Below, one piece after another: positions 48,326 to 62,896 of a stretch of DNA of 64,000 nucleotides (its first letter is position 1; each line of letters begins with the position of its first letter). The DNA is from Rhabdornis inornatus (lineage: Eukaryota; Chordata; Aves; Passeriformes; Rhabdornithidae): assembly GCA_013397075.1 (NCBI GenBank), contig VWZS01000850.1, positions 372,001-436,000 of the forward strand. Direction: 5' to 3'. A program made the position numbers and the translations under genes. Below the pieces are notes generated by a model. That model was given only the letters and a program-made list of their open reading frames with translations. It ran no database searches and was not told the DNA's origin.

Positions 48326-48357
48326 ATGCTTTGCTCTTGCAATGCTTTGCTCTTGCA
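48326..48357 (+). repeat. Perfect 16-bp tandem duplication
   Basis: ATGCTTTGCTCTTGCA occurs twice with no spacer, typical of a recent slippage duplication. Confidence 0.95.
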
Positions 48358-51300
48358 GCTGTGCTGCTCCCAGTCTCTGACCAAGCTTGGAGAAAGAGTA
48401 CCAGCTCAGTACCATAGAGTGTCCTCCTGACCTCCCTGTACTTGTCATGGAACCATAGTTCATCCTTTAGGAAGACTTCTGGATTAGACTTGAATTTTTC
48501 AATGTGTAGAGTACTCATCATAATCTCAGTAAGCCTTTCTGATTGTTATTTATCCTAAGAGGTGAACTGTGCTTTCAGTTGCATGCCTCAAATTCCTGGT
48601 GCTGTGTGGTCCAATGCCCCTGTAAGAGCTTGGTGAAGCTGTTCCCTGCTCAGTTATTCTGTGCCCTGTAGTACTCCTGAGCTGTAATTAAACATGCTGT
48701 ATGTAGATCCTACTGAGGTGCAATTTCTTCCCTGTTGCTGCTTTCCTTATGGCTTCTCTGTATGTTTTGCAGTGGTTTTTTTCAACATCCTTCTTGAAAT
48801 GTGGGTTGTGTGAGTATCCATGTTTAAGTAATGGTAATATCAAACTGATTTACAGGAACAGAAAACATGCAAGCTTAGCAGGGAAATTGTACCTGTTTAT
48901 ACAGACAAGATATGTTTTTATCTTTTGGTTACAATGTCAAAATAATATGGTTTATGTTTCATTTTGTGTTCACTTTAGGATTTAAAAGCTTTTTGTTAGT
49001 ATTATTTCTAGAAAGGAAATTTTCTTACTGTACTCTCACTCAATAGTGACTGATTTTGGGATCTTCTCATAGTGTTTCTGAAGGTATCTGAGGGCCATTT
49101 CCTCAAAATCTAAGACACTGCAGGCAAGGACTGGTTCCAGTGCACCAGGCAGAGGAAATCACAGCTTTGTTTTAGAGAAGTTCACAGTGAGAGCTATTGC
49201 TTCCTTGAACTCAGCCTTATATTAAGAAAAGGTAATGTATTCCTTGACTCATTTTTTTCAATTAAATTTAGCCTTTTCTAGCAGTGCTCTCTCTGTCTGC
49301 TGTTACTCTAGTCTATTTTTTTCTGCTTTCTGCCCCACATGCCATCTGTCTTATTTTCTAGTTTGTTTTCTTTTGAAGTATTCTAAGGTGATGCAGCAGA
49401 TAGAAAAAAAATACAAATATTCACAAAGCATCACTGCCACCTTGATTCAGAGGGGAAGAGGTGTGGATGGCTTTCTGCCAGATCAGGTGATGCTGTGATT
49501 GCAAAAAATCCTTGGATCTGCCTAGATTGTTACTTTATAGGAGATGCTGTGTGGAACAACTCGATGTTGTCAGTGGCTTGGCACTGCTTCTCTGCTGTGT
49601 CAGTAGGCTTTTGCTGTAGTTAGCTGTCTCATGGTTAAGTAGTGCCCCAGTCTGGTGGCAAGGGCTTTATTTCACTCTCAACTTAAGAAGTACCATTTTT
49701 AGAATGCTTTTAAAGCAGATGTACTGATGCCAAAGACCTGGGTACTTGTGATAAAGCTGGGTTTAATCTGCATGCAGATTTTGGTAGCTGCAACAAACTC
49801 AGCAAAAGGCCAGAGAGTGTTTTGAGTTCTTCCTTCATACTTTCTCACAAAGGTTCAGATAATTCAGGGAAGCATTGAAGTGTATAATAATTTTACATTT
49901 TTCTTTAATGAAGATTTTTAAATGATATTTAGAATTTCTATTAAAAAGAAATTCTTCTCTTATATAAGCAGTGTTTGACCTTTTGTACTCCCTTTTTCCA
50001 TCCTAGTTGCTGATCGAGCCTTTTGTAGTGAAGCTGTTAAAGACTCCTAAAGGTATGAGCTGTGGTAATCCATGACATAAAATCTGGTCTGTACCTTCTG
50101 CTCCAGCTCCAAAAACTTCTGAAATGCAGGCATTGTCTGGTAGCTATGTGGTGTAAGTGGTGCTATCTTGGTGACAATAGGTGAAGAGCCAAGGAGCTGA
50201 AACTTTTACTTTGTTATGGAACAATGTGCTGAAATGTGGGCAGGTATGTGGTGGCAGATTGATTTTGCCTGCTGTGAGCCAGTCGCTTGTGCAGATCTGG
50301 CCCAGATGATTAACAGGTGAGTTTTTTTTTAGTCCTCTTGCCACCCAAATATGTGTGATCAAGTCACAAGCAGCCTGGGTCATCGTCAGGCCAGTTAGGA
50401 AACAAATTGGAAACCCCAAAGGAATGAAAAAGGTGGCTTTCTGCCAGTGCCATGGGTTGTTCTCCAGTCCTCGTGGTTAGGTACCCACTGAAGAAAATTC
50501 ATTTGATTTACAGGTAATTTGTTTTTTTGGTTTTGTTCTGTGATATTGGGTTTTTTTTTAGTGTATGGTGCTGAGCGGTGTTGGTAAGGTGTGCCTTCTA
50601 GTTAGGGGTGAATAGAGGGTAGCATCACATCAGTGTGCAGAGGCTAGGCAAGAACTTCCTGTGACATCTGTATTTGTGTTCTGCTACAGTCATACTTACA
50701 GGATGGAAAGGAAAATCTCCTTTGAGCTGGTGCTGATGTGGTTGCTCACCTCATACCACATCAAATCTCCATTTGTTTCCTTCTGTCAGGAATTCTAGAT
50801 TCCTTAAAAAGGGTCTCTGCTGCTAACGGATCCCTCAGTGGACAAATTTTTAAGTGAGTTGTTTATTTTGAAAATTGGATTCTGTTTGTAGTGTCATTTC
50901 TGTTAGTACAAGTAACACATTGGTTGTCATGAAAAGAGGTTAAGGAGCTGAAGATTCGTTTTCTTTTCTCCTGCACTGTTGACACTGTGCACCTGACCCT
51001 CTTGCGTGAGAAGTAAGTTTCAGTGTTTTGTCAATTAGTTGTGTCCTTTTCTAAGCCCTGCTCTGATAGTTCCCAGTCCCAGGCTGAGCCTGGCAGATAA
51101 TAGGCAGGTTTTAGGGGTAGGGGACTAGAGACTGATCTTGAAACCAAAATGGTACAGCAAAACCAATAAATAGTGAATCTTCTACAGGGAGGTTAGAAAG
51201 AGCAAGGAACATGAACCCTGGGAATGAACCAGACTTTACACACTGGCATGTGTTGAAGGATTCTCCTGGCCTCCATGGGTAGTGAGCTGTGGGATAACAC

Positions 51301-51805
51301 TGCATCCAGGAGAGCAGTTCCTAGCTCTTCTGCTCGACTATGAGCATAATTCAAGTTAAGTTTATGAGAAGAGCAAGGCAGGTGCATTTGTTTCTTTGTT
51401 CTCCTGTAGGGAAGCAGATGTAGACTCAGACCTGGCAGAGCAGAGTGATGCTGCTCCTTGCAGAATTGGGACCTTGCTCCTATAGGAATGAGCCGTGATT
51501 GAAGTGTGCTGTGGGTAATGTGTGCAAATGGAAGTGGAAAGCCAGGGAGGTTTGCAAAAGGAAGGGTGGTGCAGCTGAAGGAGCTACTTGTAGCACCAAG
51601 CCTGATTTTTAAGGTGCTTCTGAGGAGACATGTATTTCTTCTGATTTGGTAACTGTCGTGTTCATTTTATTGTGGACCGGTGTAGAGTTTGGGATGTAAA
51701 GGATTCAAGTTACAAAATGCATTTCTGGGGAAAAACTGTCATCCCTTAGTAAATGGTAACAGTCTTTCAACAGCCTCTCCTCTGATTGTGGGGTTTTCTT
51801 GCTGG

Positions 51806-51823
51806 TTTTTTTTTTTGGGGGGG
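51806..51823 (+). repeat. T11-G7 homopolymer junction
   Basis: Eleven Ts followed by seven Gs within a T/G-rich stretch (51,795-51,875), resembling the tract at 14,756 upstream of HEY2. The composition is similar but the flanks are not obviously homologous. Confidence 0.85.
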
Positions 51824-52384
51824 TTGTTTTTTTTCTCCTGTTTGTTTTGGTTTGGTTGTTTTTTGGTTTTTTTTTAGCTCTAGAACGTCCAAAAGATCTG
51901 TAAAGATTTGTAAAGAATCAGACTTCCATGGATGTCACTGGAATCAGGACTTCACATTCAGTACTGAGTACAGTTTTCAAATCTTAACTGCTTTGCTGTC
52001 AGCATTATATTGCGATTACAATAAAATGTTCTACAGTACTGTGTTCTATATCTGTTGTATAAGTTTTGATTTCTTCTTTGTGTCACGCACTGTTTTTTGT
52101 GAATTCTGTGATGAAAGACCTGTGAATGATTTTCTCACTGAAAGGCTCTAGGATGACAGAATCCAATGTTATAAATTGGAATTTACTTCATCTGGCCTTG
52201 AAAAACATATCTCATTTCCTGCTTCTTTTCACTTATTTTTTGCCCCTTCTTTTTACTTCCCTGAGTCCAGCATGCAGATATCTCAGAAAAGCAATTTTGA
52301 CCTGTGGAAGCTAGACCTGTTCATGAGGTCAGCCCAGCCATGTGCTTGGGATTGGATGTATGAGTTTTAATCCTAGGTCCTGTC

Positions 52385-52471
52385 ATAATTATTGGCAAGA
52401 ACATGAGTAGGTTTATGGTTAAACTCGATGACCTTAAAGGTCTTTTTCAACCTAAATGATCCTTGATTCTG
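52385..52471 (+). mobile_element. CR1 LINE 3' end (sense orientation)
   Basis: The segment 'AAACTCGATGACCTTAAAGG' followed by 'TCTTTTTCAACCTAAATGAT' and then 'CCTTGATTCTG' matches the CR1 3' end, including the start of the terminal ATTCT-type repeat. A short, 5'-truncated copy, as most CR1 insertions are. Confidence 0.87.
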
Positions 52472-55400
52472 CAAATCTAGCTCTGAGGTAATACCCTTTT
52501 CACAGGTAATGTGTCAGTCCTTTATAACTACAAATCACTAATGCACCATGATGGGGTAGGTGCAAACTGCTTTTTGTATTTTTTTTTTTAAGTGTAGGTC
52601 TCTACCCAGTTTTAACAGATTTTCAAAGACAAATTTTAAGTTTTAATACCAAAGATGGAAGGACTACAGCCACTAAAAAATAGGTGCTTTAACATGGAAA
52701 AAAGCAAGGCCAAATCCAAAACTTGTTAATGCATTAACTGCTTTGGCTGACTTCAACTTGAGAACAGGCAAGTAATTACATTGGTGTAGCTGTAAACAAG
52801 AGAATACAAAGTTCTTTTTTGAGACGTTAGCAGCTATGTCAGGTATAACCTGCGGTGAATAGAAATTTATAAGCTTTCATCTTTGGGCCCCAGTTGTGCA
52901 CATGTGTGCTTAGGTGTCACAAACATAATCTGTGTGAGTAGTCCCTCTGAATGCACTTGGTACAGGAGTAGACAGATCAGTCTCTGTTGTGGCACCTTGT
53001 TGATGTGGCTGAGATGGATGGCTTTCGTGAAAATGCAACCCTGGAGGAATTGAAACTGCCATTTTTCTGACTTTGTGGTGTTTGGTTTTCTCCCCCCCAG
53101 CAAAAGGAGATATCTAGCTTCGGAATTGTGAGTTACTTTGTTGGTACTATCAGTGTAAGATGTTTGAATTTTAGTTTCAGACTTTCAAAAAAGTCTGTTT
53201 TATTCAACAAGAGAACCTCAGTTCTGTCATAATGTTTAAAACACTTGAGTAATCTGAAATTAAAATATATGCTGCTACTGCTTTGCCAGAAAATTTCCAC
53301 ACATCTGTTTTTTATGCAAGAGTACTCAAGCTTAATTCAGGTGTATTTTTAACTTTTTTGTTGTTTATTTAAGCCCTGAACCGTCTCACTGATAGAACAC
53401 ATGGAGAGTTGAGCAAGTAAAAGCCCAATTAGATATGCTGAAGGAAAGATGGCATATAACAGTTTTGTATGAATCATAACATTGTTCTACCTTCTCTGTG
53501 TACATAGACATAGGTAACTTTACTTACCTGAATAATTTTGAGGAGTTGGCTATGCACAGATGATTAGAACACAGAAAAATAGAAAGAACTTTTCTGTTCC
53601 TGCTTCTGAAGAAGCAAGTAGCTCTTCAAAGAGTCACTGTCTAATTAGTAGGTAAGTGTGACTATACTCTGGTGTATAGCAAGGGGAATTCCATTTGAGA
53701 GGGGAGTTTTTGCACTGCATGTAGCACAAGGTGACTCGGTGCAAGGTCAGCAACTTGTGTAGTGTTTACAGGAATCTGGAGGTGGAGGAAGGAAAAAAGG
53801 TAAGATGTTTTCAGGATATTTCAGAAGGGCAAGACAACTAAATAATCTGTTACACAATGTCTAAAGGGATTTTGTAAGGAAGAAAAATAATTAGAAACAT
53901 TGCTGTTTTTTTAAAAACAGTCTATGCAGCGTGGAGAGAGTTCAATTTATTGTTATCATTGCAATTTTGATACACCTTACACTGACAGCATTGGAGCACC
54001 TGTGAGGCTGCATAGATGTAATACAAGGTCACACTCAACAGACTGCAATAAGTTTTGCAGATTAAGCAAATAGTAAATAGTGAAGGTTTCCAGTGTTAAT
54101 TTTGTACATTACAAGTGTACAGGATTTTGTGTTACACTTGAACTGTTGAATGTTACTTAATATACAGTGTAAGCATGTGACACAGTTCAGGTTGCTATGG
54201 AAACCTGGCATTTTGGTTCTGTTAACTGTGTTTCAGATAGGAAAACATTTGCATCACATTACTGCTAGACTCCTTTCTGCCCCCACTCCTCAGTTTCTTT
54301 GCTTCTCAGTTGGGAGGTAGATGATAGAGAAGAAGCAAGGACCTGGAATTTGCATGAATCAGGGTCAATTGTAAAAAGAGGTGTTGAGCTGAAACTTAAA
54401 AATTGTAATTTTACCTTCAAGTAACTCTTGTGTCTAATTGCTTTTTTTAAGTAATGAATTCTCTTTTACAATATAGTGTCTCTGGGTTGATTTGAAGTTC
54501 TTTTTCGAAATGCCTGAAAATGATGGGGTGCTTTTAAAGAGAAGTTTCCAGTAATTTTCACAGCATGATTATGTATATTGCTGGAAATGTGCTTGACATA
54601 AAAAAACTGACCATTTCTGGTGCTTTCTGATAGACTGACAGATTTGTTCATCAGGGGTTTCTTGTTGCCTGGTCTTGTCCTTAAAAGCATTAAGAACATG
54701 TTAATCAAGTCTCGTTGACTACAATGGGAATATTTAATATAAACCTTTGGAACTTAAACTAATTAATAATTGTAAACAGAGAGTGATTTATGGTACCTGT
54801 GATTGACAAAATAGATACTTGTGCCAAGCATCAACCCACATCTTTGTGATTTTAAGAGTCTTCCAACACTGGTCTCTTTCTGCTCTACCTCAGCTTTCTT
54901 TACATTTCATATAAATGCCTTTCTTGTGTTGGTGAGAAAAGAGCTGAGAAGAGAGCAAGTTTGCTGTGAAGCTGAGGTCATGTGTTTGTCTTTTGTAGTC
55001 TGTTTGTCATCCCATGAATACTGGCACTCATCTTTCCACGTGTGTGCTTGCTAATGCCCACAGAACAAAGCTGCTGCTCAGGGAGTCACACTGATGGTTT
55101 TCTGCCCAAGCTCTCTGCCGTAGGTCTGTCTGATGTGAGGGTATGCTTGTAATTCAGCTGTGTGCAGCAAAGCCTGCTGGAAGGGAGCGTGAGCTGGCAT
55201 GGTGGGATATAAACTGAAATGCAGATACAGAGCCACTTCTGCTGAGTCTGCTGCGAGTCATTGGTGTGGTAATTTTGGGTGGAGGAGTGTTATCAAGCAG
55301 CTGAAGTGGGCAAAAGGGAGAAAGGCAAAGGGCAGTAATACATGAAACTGACAGCTGCTTGCTCTATGGGCAGATTCTAACAGCCTGAGACAAGGGAAAG

Positions 55401-56002
55401 CCCAAATTCTTTGGCTTGGCACTTTGGTCATGGTCCCCTTAATCACCAAAGGATATTTGCAATTCAACTGTCTGCTGTAATGCTGCTGTTTTGCCACATT
55501 TGTTGTGGCCTGTGTGAGCTGATTCATCGAAGCAGCTCAGGAGTGTGGCCAGGCCTGAAATATGTGACACTGTGGATCCAGTGGCCTTTAGCAGTATTCT
55601 GAGTATGGGAAGAGGGGAATCTAAGGAGGACCTCTTGATCATGGCCCTTACAAACCTGGTAGAGAGCCTGTAATACACTGGGTGTGGGTGTGATGTGGTT
55701 GCTTGTATGTGTCTTTCTTGACCTCATCAAAACAGATGTGCAAGGCTTTCTTTGAAATACTAAACAGATCATGAAACTAGTTGTTATGAGCAAGGAACGT
55801 GATAGCATTGACTGACAAAACAGCAAGGTAATGCTAAGAGGATTGCCTAAATGCTAGTTGATGTGTTGAATGTTCGTCAGTTCTTTGTATTTTAGAAAAC
55901 TGCAAGTACTTGGTGTTACGTGTATATGCCTGCATACTCTGGGCAGAGGTAAGGGAACAGTGATATACATCTTATTGTACAGTGCTATGTCTGCTCATTT
56001 TT

Positions 56003-56222
56003 TGAACGCTTCCAGGAGTAGTGACTCCCTCTCTTCCTTGGGAAGTATACAATCCAATCCTTAACCACTATTCTAGCAAAGAAATATTTCCAAATATCTA
56101 CCATGAACCTCCCCTGGCACAGTTTAAGTCCTTTCCTTATGTCCTATTATTAATTGCCTGGGAGAAGAGGCTGACTGCCACCTCCTCACCTCTTTCTTTC
56201 CAGTAGTTATAGAGGGCAACAC
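56003..56222 (-). mobile_element. CR1 LINE fragment (antisense orientation)
   Basis: Reads as reverse-complemented CR1: 'GTGACTCCCTCTCTTCCTTG', then 'CAAAGAAATATTTCCAAATA', 'AACCTCCCCTGGCACAG', 'TCCTTTCCTTATGTCCTATT' and 'TGGGAGAAGAGGCTGACTGC'. The order and spacing match avian CR1 well. Confidence 0.92.
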
Positions 56223-58193
56223 TTTGTACACTTGTACAATGTGAGTGTGAAAAGCTGCAGGGTCAGAGGGCTTGGACTTCATGCTTATTTTATTTGGGGC
56301 AGGTTGAAACAGTAAGATGAAGGTATTAATTATTTTAGAACATCTGCAGCAATGTTCTTGTTGACCTAAAAATGAAAATCTTCCCAGGTGGCCTGATTTC
56401 CAACAGCACTGCACTTTTACATTTGGAATAGCATAGCACTCTGCCTGTTAATAGTTTATGCTGTGTTTTGTAACCAGTTTCTGTCTAGCAATTGAAGCTG
56501 AGTTAAGCAGTAAAATGCATTGTTCTGTATGGAAAATGCATCTGGTGATGCTCAGCTACCAATGAGGGAAGATTAAATCTTGATGTTTTTGTCTCGTGAT
56601 AACCTGACTGGTGATGTGGAATTTCTGGTAGCACATTTGTTTTGTCTTACTCTGTGTGAAACATGACAGCCTGAGTTAGTGGGTTAAAGCCTCTTCCCAA
56701 GTAAGGCAGGAATAATATATCTGGAGAGATCTTTGAAGTTGAATCAAGTTTTGTTATTGTTATGTTTCTGACTCAGAAATGTTTCTGCTACATTGGTTGT
56801 CATTTATTTTATTTGAACTTTGTTCATGTGGACAGACTGTTGGAAATCAGGTAGAGGCACTGAAGGTGATCTAAGCTTGGCCTGTTCTTACTTCGTTAGT
56901 AGGGAATGAAAATGCATGAACTTCTAGTTTACTACACCACTGTAGGGAGGATAATAACCTCCTAAACATTATACCCTGTTCCTCAAGAGCAAGGGTGTTC
57001 GTTTTCTTTGTCTGTCTTACTTTTGCTGTCCTTGAGGGCCTGCAGCATGCAAATAGCCACATTGAATCTCCTTGTTTCTCTCTGTTTGGAGACACAGAAA
57101 TTGTGACTGTTCTGTGTTTAATATGAAGAAGAAGTCTAGAAATTGCTTCTGCTTACACATTTATTTTTCTGTCTCTTAATTTTTGTATTTTTATTTTTTG
57201 TGGACTTAAAGAGTGTACCTTTGTCACAAGAAGTGTGGCTGGCATAGTACTTCAAAGATGAAAGGCACGTAGAAGAGTTATTCACCTGAGCAAATGTAGA
57301 GTAGCTCTTCTGGGTTAGTTTAGCATCCTCTAGTTATGTGTAATGGACTAGAACTTCTTTATAGAGCTTATTAATGTTTTAGAATTAATGGTACACTATA
57401 CATTGTAACTATAATTATATAATTGTTTTAAAATAATTCCATATTTCAGATGGCTTTAGAATAAACTTTTTTTTGTCCATTCTATTGAATGTCTTAAGTC
57501 TGTGCTGTGTTTTACTTCCTTGTGCTAGGTACTTTTCTGAAAGCTTCCAATCTCACTTTTTCTTAGGTCATCCTGCCTAAAGAAAAGACTAAAAAAAGTT
57601 GTAGCTCACTCTCCTCTTTGCTGGCTGTGCATTTCTGTTATGTTTCATCTTGAGATGCTGTACATTTATACAGAAACTTTGTCTTTTCTATTACACCAAG
57701 TAAAATGTACCAGCAGAGCCTAAAAGCAGTAGAACTCAGCCTGGTTAGTCCAGTCAGTGAGGCATTAAAGAAATGCTACAAAGTTTAGCATTTCTCATAG
57801 AGTGCAAGTGTGCATTTACTTTTCTGGTTTTAAAAATGGGAGGTGTATGGAAATGAATGCCAGAGTTATTATTAGTGTTTTGGCTTGTGAAGCTTAATAA
57901 TAGGCATTTATATGACCAGTAGCAAATTAGAATGTCTCCTCTTCCATGTTAAACTGTTTCTGTCACCTTATGTTTAAAGATGGTATGTGGTTTTGTTTAT
58001 TTGCATCTGCACAGTGCTCTGGTAACTGCTTTGGGCTCATCAGAGGCACAACTAGCAAGCCCCAAGGGTTCGATTTCAGATCTAATACACTGAAACTCCT
58101 TCCCTTCTCTCTGTGATTTGTTCTACAATTTCTTACTCTTTCAACTTGAGAGATATTTTTAATATTGCTCTTGAAGTGCTGCAAACATACCTT

Positions 58194-58222
58194 TTCTTTT
58201 TTTTTTTCTTTTTTTTTTTTTG
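58194..58222 (+). repeat. Poly(T) tract with C interruptions
   Basis: A T-rich run interrupted by single Cs. No associated element recognised. Confidence 0.85.
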
Positions 58223-61200
58223 TCTTAGTACTGGCTTATTGGTGTAACCCTTGTCATCTCTCATGCTGCATCTTTTAGGGGTCAGAATTGGCACATGTCC
58301 CTAGAAGACTTGTTATTTTTAAGAAGACACTCTGTTGCAGAGTTGCAGACCTAAGCCAGATCATTAGTAATGCTTCATGTCTGAATGTGACCGGTTTTGA
58401 ATGCTGGTGTTACAGCAGGTGATAGGAAGCGTGCAGTGCTGTGAGCAGTGTGTGGTGTTTCTATTCTCAGGGGCAGAGGTACAATAGAGAAGCAGAAATA
58501 AGAAATTAGTGTTGTGTGGGACACTGTACCAGAGAGCTGATGAGAGCTACGTGGTATGTCTGGGCAGCATCCTGTTCCCTCAGCACAGTGGGGTCTCCCT
58601 TGCTATGGCTGTGTCTGCTTGGCTGTCTCACTGGGAGTCTTGTGCCTTCATCTGCTCTGCCTTCCTAACTGGAAAATTTGTGTGTAGACCTCTCACCTTC
58701 CCTGCTTGTTGTTCACAGTGTTATTGTTGCCGCTGTCTCTTGCATTATGAGACTCCTGCTAAGATATGGAATACACTTCCCTTGACTTGGTTTTCCTAAA
58801 CTCAGTTAATTGCTTTTTTTACATACTTGCTTCTTGATGAAGGAGCTGAGTGAGCCTGGATCCTCAGAGGAGTTAGTTAGGCTTTTTATTTTCTTTTGTG
58901 GATCTGAGCTATGATTCTTATGTATATGCCTACAGAGCCAGATAAGATTGAGACTGTGCTATTGATTTCCAAAATTAGTCAGTTTAAATTTCACAGAAAA
59001 TAATAAGTATCTCCTTGTCAAAGTAATCTCCTCCTGTGTTCTCATTGCTGCTGGTTATTGAGCTGGATTAAAGGTACTGGGAGGATACTTGCACACGTTG
59101 CTCTTCTGCTCTCATTTGAGCATGTGGAGGTAATTCTTACAGTTCAGCTCCCCATTTGCAAAGCAGAGAATTACATAATTTTCCTACCTCATGAGAGGTT
59201 GAGAGATAACTGACTCTACAGGATCATGAAAAATATGTCTAGAGACTTGCATGATCTTGAATATTTCTTTTTCTCTGTATGTTTTTCCAGGACTTGCAGT
59301 GGGCACAGATGGCCAGAGAAAAGCTCCACTGAATGTTCTGAAAATAATCAGATGCTTCATTGGCTTCTGCATTGCTGTGCTGTTGGATGTACTGTTGTTC
59401 ATGTGCATGGTTTTGGAAAGTAATGCCCATAACTGAAGGATTGCTTGTTGATGCTTTAGAGCCAGCAGACAGGATTTCTGGGTGCTTACCCCTGAGCACA
59501 GCAAGCAGGACTTTTTCTTGTTTCATGAAAATGTGAACTACTTAAACTGCAAGTAGCAAGGTAGATTATTCTTCATGAATGAGAAGGGAAGGAAAAGGGA
59601 GAAAAAGGAATTTTGAAAAATTGGTACATTGATCAAAGTCTTTAAAGGGTCTTTATTTTTTAATCTTCCATTCTCTTTGTTTATCCTTGCACTTGGGGCA
59701 TCTTCTGCTGCTACTTTGAATGTACCAGTGCAGGAGGCTGCTGTCCTGCAGTGCCAGGTTGCAGGGAGGACAGCAAGACCTGGAAGCAGGTTCTGGAGGT
59801 CTTGAGAGTGTAGAGACAGTTGAAGTGGTGTAGTTATCCATGTCAGGAGTTCAGTCTGTTACTGTGATTATAACTAAATTTTTTTTGGTGGCCTTGCTGA
59901 GCATTCCCATCCTAATTACAAATTTTCGGTAACATCCCCTAAACTCCCTGGCACCAACACTAGATAGACAAAGCAAGTATCCAGAAATGAGTAAATGTAA
60001 ATTAAAATATCCAGAGCAGTAGGACTAAAATAAGAAAGAACACTGTATGTTTATGTATTTTGTAATTTTCTTTATATAATTATCAGGGGCTGACACTGGC
60101 TAAATTTGGAGAGTAGCAAATTTTTAGCATGAAATGCATTGTTTGGTTTGCCTTGAAAACACGTAATTAAAGAATTAGCATAGCTGTAGACATAAAGCTT
60201 TTCACAGTCTACTTCTGTTTTGGTGTGTAGAATAGGTCAAACTGAGCCTGGAATTTATATAAAATCAGCTTTGTCATCATTTGAGTTTGGACTGAACTCA
60301 TGATATATGAGTAAGTCGTCTGTTTCCCAGCATATAAATATCCCCCAAATATGTACATTTTTAATAGTCTGCTGATTCAGTATTCATCTGTACCAGAAAG
60401 GAGCTACTAGGAAACTAAGATTCATTTTAATCATATAGCCTTAATAACATTTTAAGCAGGTGATAAGGAATACCTTGGGTTTTTTTCCTTGTAAAATATC
60501 AAAGGACAAATAGGGGAGAAGTGTGGAGTAGGTTTGCCTTTTTTGATGTAACTTTAAATTGTCAGTGGCATGCTATAAAGTAAATGTGGCTCTTGTGTTG
60601 TTACTGCTTAAACTAAAATTGAAAAGAACCTCTCAGAAATACTGCATACTAGTTTTCTGTAGCAATTACTGCAGGCTGTGCTATGTTCCTTCTAGCTGTC
60701 AGGTTTTCTATTTTTTTTTCCTTTAAGGCAACTAGTACAAAATTCCCAACAACACAAGTAAACTCGGAACTTAAGAAATCAGCATTCCTAGTCAGTTTGC
60801 TATTTCTAGTACTATCTTTTCAAAGTATAATTTTTAGACTTTAATATGCCTTTCTAGAACAACGCTGTTGTTTCTTCTAAGAAGGTAAACTAAGTAAGTT
60901 TTAGAGTGGGATCTAACATTAAATTATGTTATTATGAAAATATATTTTAATTGGTGACTGGATATTATATTACTTTATATTTTTATTAGTGAAAGAAAAA
61001 AAAAAACGGCCTGAATGCCTTTGCTGTGTCTGGTCTGTGGATAACGTTCCAATTTTCTGAGTGCCCATCTGTTATGAATATAATTATTTAATTTTTTAAA
61101 ATTCTTGGTTTTTTTCCTTCTCACCATGTGAAAGGACTTGGAGTTGCATTTATTTGATGTGAGAAGAACAGGCTCCATACCCATGTTGGCATTACTGGCT

Positions 61201-62861
61201 TTGTTTAGCACTGATGAAAGCAAACAGTATCCCTTGGGGAGCTGAGCAGTGCCTCGCTAGTTTGGTGCTGGCACCTCCTCCAGCATCTGTGGTTAGGTCC
61301 AGGCTTAACCTCCTCTCTCCTTTTTTGTGCCCCTTTTTGCTGAAGCAGGGGGTGGCTGCTCTGGCACTGGGCCTGACAGGGCTGTGGGCAGGCAGGGGTT
61401 TCTCCTCCTGGCTCCCTGGGTAGTAGTGCTCTCTTGGAGTTGGGCAGATACTTCCCTGGCTGGGCATGCTAGATCATGGGACAGGAAGGGAATGAATGGA
61501 AAGAGCATACCACTGACTCTTGTATGGGATTAGGCAGTGAGGACAGGTCTCTCTTGCCTCTGTTCATCCCAACTGATCTTGTTTCAGGGAAGAAAGAAGA
61601 TTCCCTCTTCTTATTTCCATGGGTCCTGCTCATCTTGTGATTGTGGCATTAATTAATACTATTACTTTTAATTAATACTATATTGATGCTTTGGGATTAT
61701 ATGATAGTTCTTGGTGTCATTGTGAGACTCAGCTCTGGCCTGTTGGTGCCCTCGTGCCACATCACAGTGTAGGGGGAAGGGGTGAAAAAGTGAAGGGGGA
61801 AAAGTGGTTCCTCTTTTTTGAGCTCTTTTTGTAATTCACTGTAGAGGTTGTAGTTGTACACTTTGAAAGACTTACTGTAGCTCTAAAGGCAGTGCTAATG
61901 AAGCCACCCGTTCTGATCCTCTGAAGTTCTAAGAATCTGCCCCCACAGAGAAGATAGAGATGCATCAGAGTTCTCAGGAAGTATGTGGTATCTTCATACA
62001 GGCTGAACATCTGAGCAGGCCAGTTGATTCTGATGCTGCTGTTATGCTTGTGTCATGTAGGTTTCTGTGTCCATCTGAAGACTGCATTATGTGTTAACTT
62101 GCAGAGGTACAATAGTATTCTCTTCATAAAACTAAAGATGTCAGATATTTGCCCTTTAAAGAGTACCTATTACTCTAAGACTACCTGATGTGTAAAAATG
62201 AGAGCAACTTGATTCTCTCTGATGCGCTGGATGTATTCAAAACTAATGAGTTAGAAAAAGTGTGTTTAGAAGCAATGGGCTTCATATGCTGTGGACTAAT
62301 CATTCATCAATAAGGAAAGAAAATTGTGGCTAGTATTTCTAGCAGAGTCTAGCATGATTTGTTCTTGGGCTTTTCAAGTAGATTAGTCTGTCTTCGCTGG
62401 ATCATCTCTTTTGTTGACATCTGTCAGTTTGTAGCTTGTGATCTTTTAATGTAGGGGAAAATAATGGAAACTGATTAGGTCCCAGAGGATTTTTTTCCTT
62501 TTGCTATGAATCATAATTTATGTGGCTTTCATTTCTTTGTTATACAGCCCATTAGACTAAAATGTTTAGTAGTAACTTCTGGTTTGAGTTTAATCTGAAA
62601 TACTGGTAAAAAACTCTAAAGTTAACCTATTTTGTGCATGTGCACAGCCCATCAGGGTAGGTTAAATATATGTTCAGGAGAGGAAAATGATAAAACATCT
62701 TGGCAGGGATCTTGGACAGCAGTTTATGTGGCATGTTGTTAATTACAGTAATTATAAAGCGGTTCAGAAATTTTCAGTTCCTGTGTTCCAAGTGCCTTGG
62801 TATACCATTTTGCCAAGAGGTGGTGATTTTCATGTCAAAAAACAGTGTTACTGGTCTCCCC

Positions 62862-62896
62862 TTTTTTTTTTCTTTTTCTTTTTTTTTTTCCCCCCA
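62862..62896 (+). repeat. Polypyrimidine tract C4-T10...T12-C6
   Basis: CCCC, T runs and CCCCCC in a row, followed by ACTTCTCAG at 62,897-62,905. It resembles a splice-acceptor tract, so a non-coding NCOA7 exon start at 62,906 is possible, but no exon is demonstrable. Confidence 0.8.

Noticed and set aside
48370..48720. Possible old CR1 or other LINE
   Set aside because: Some phrases resemble antisense CR1, but the order could not be aligned by eye. Not enough support.
51786..52151. 121-codon open frame rich in Phe, Gly and Trp
   Set aside because: Produced by T/G-rich low-complexity sequence and lacks protein features.
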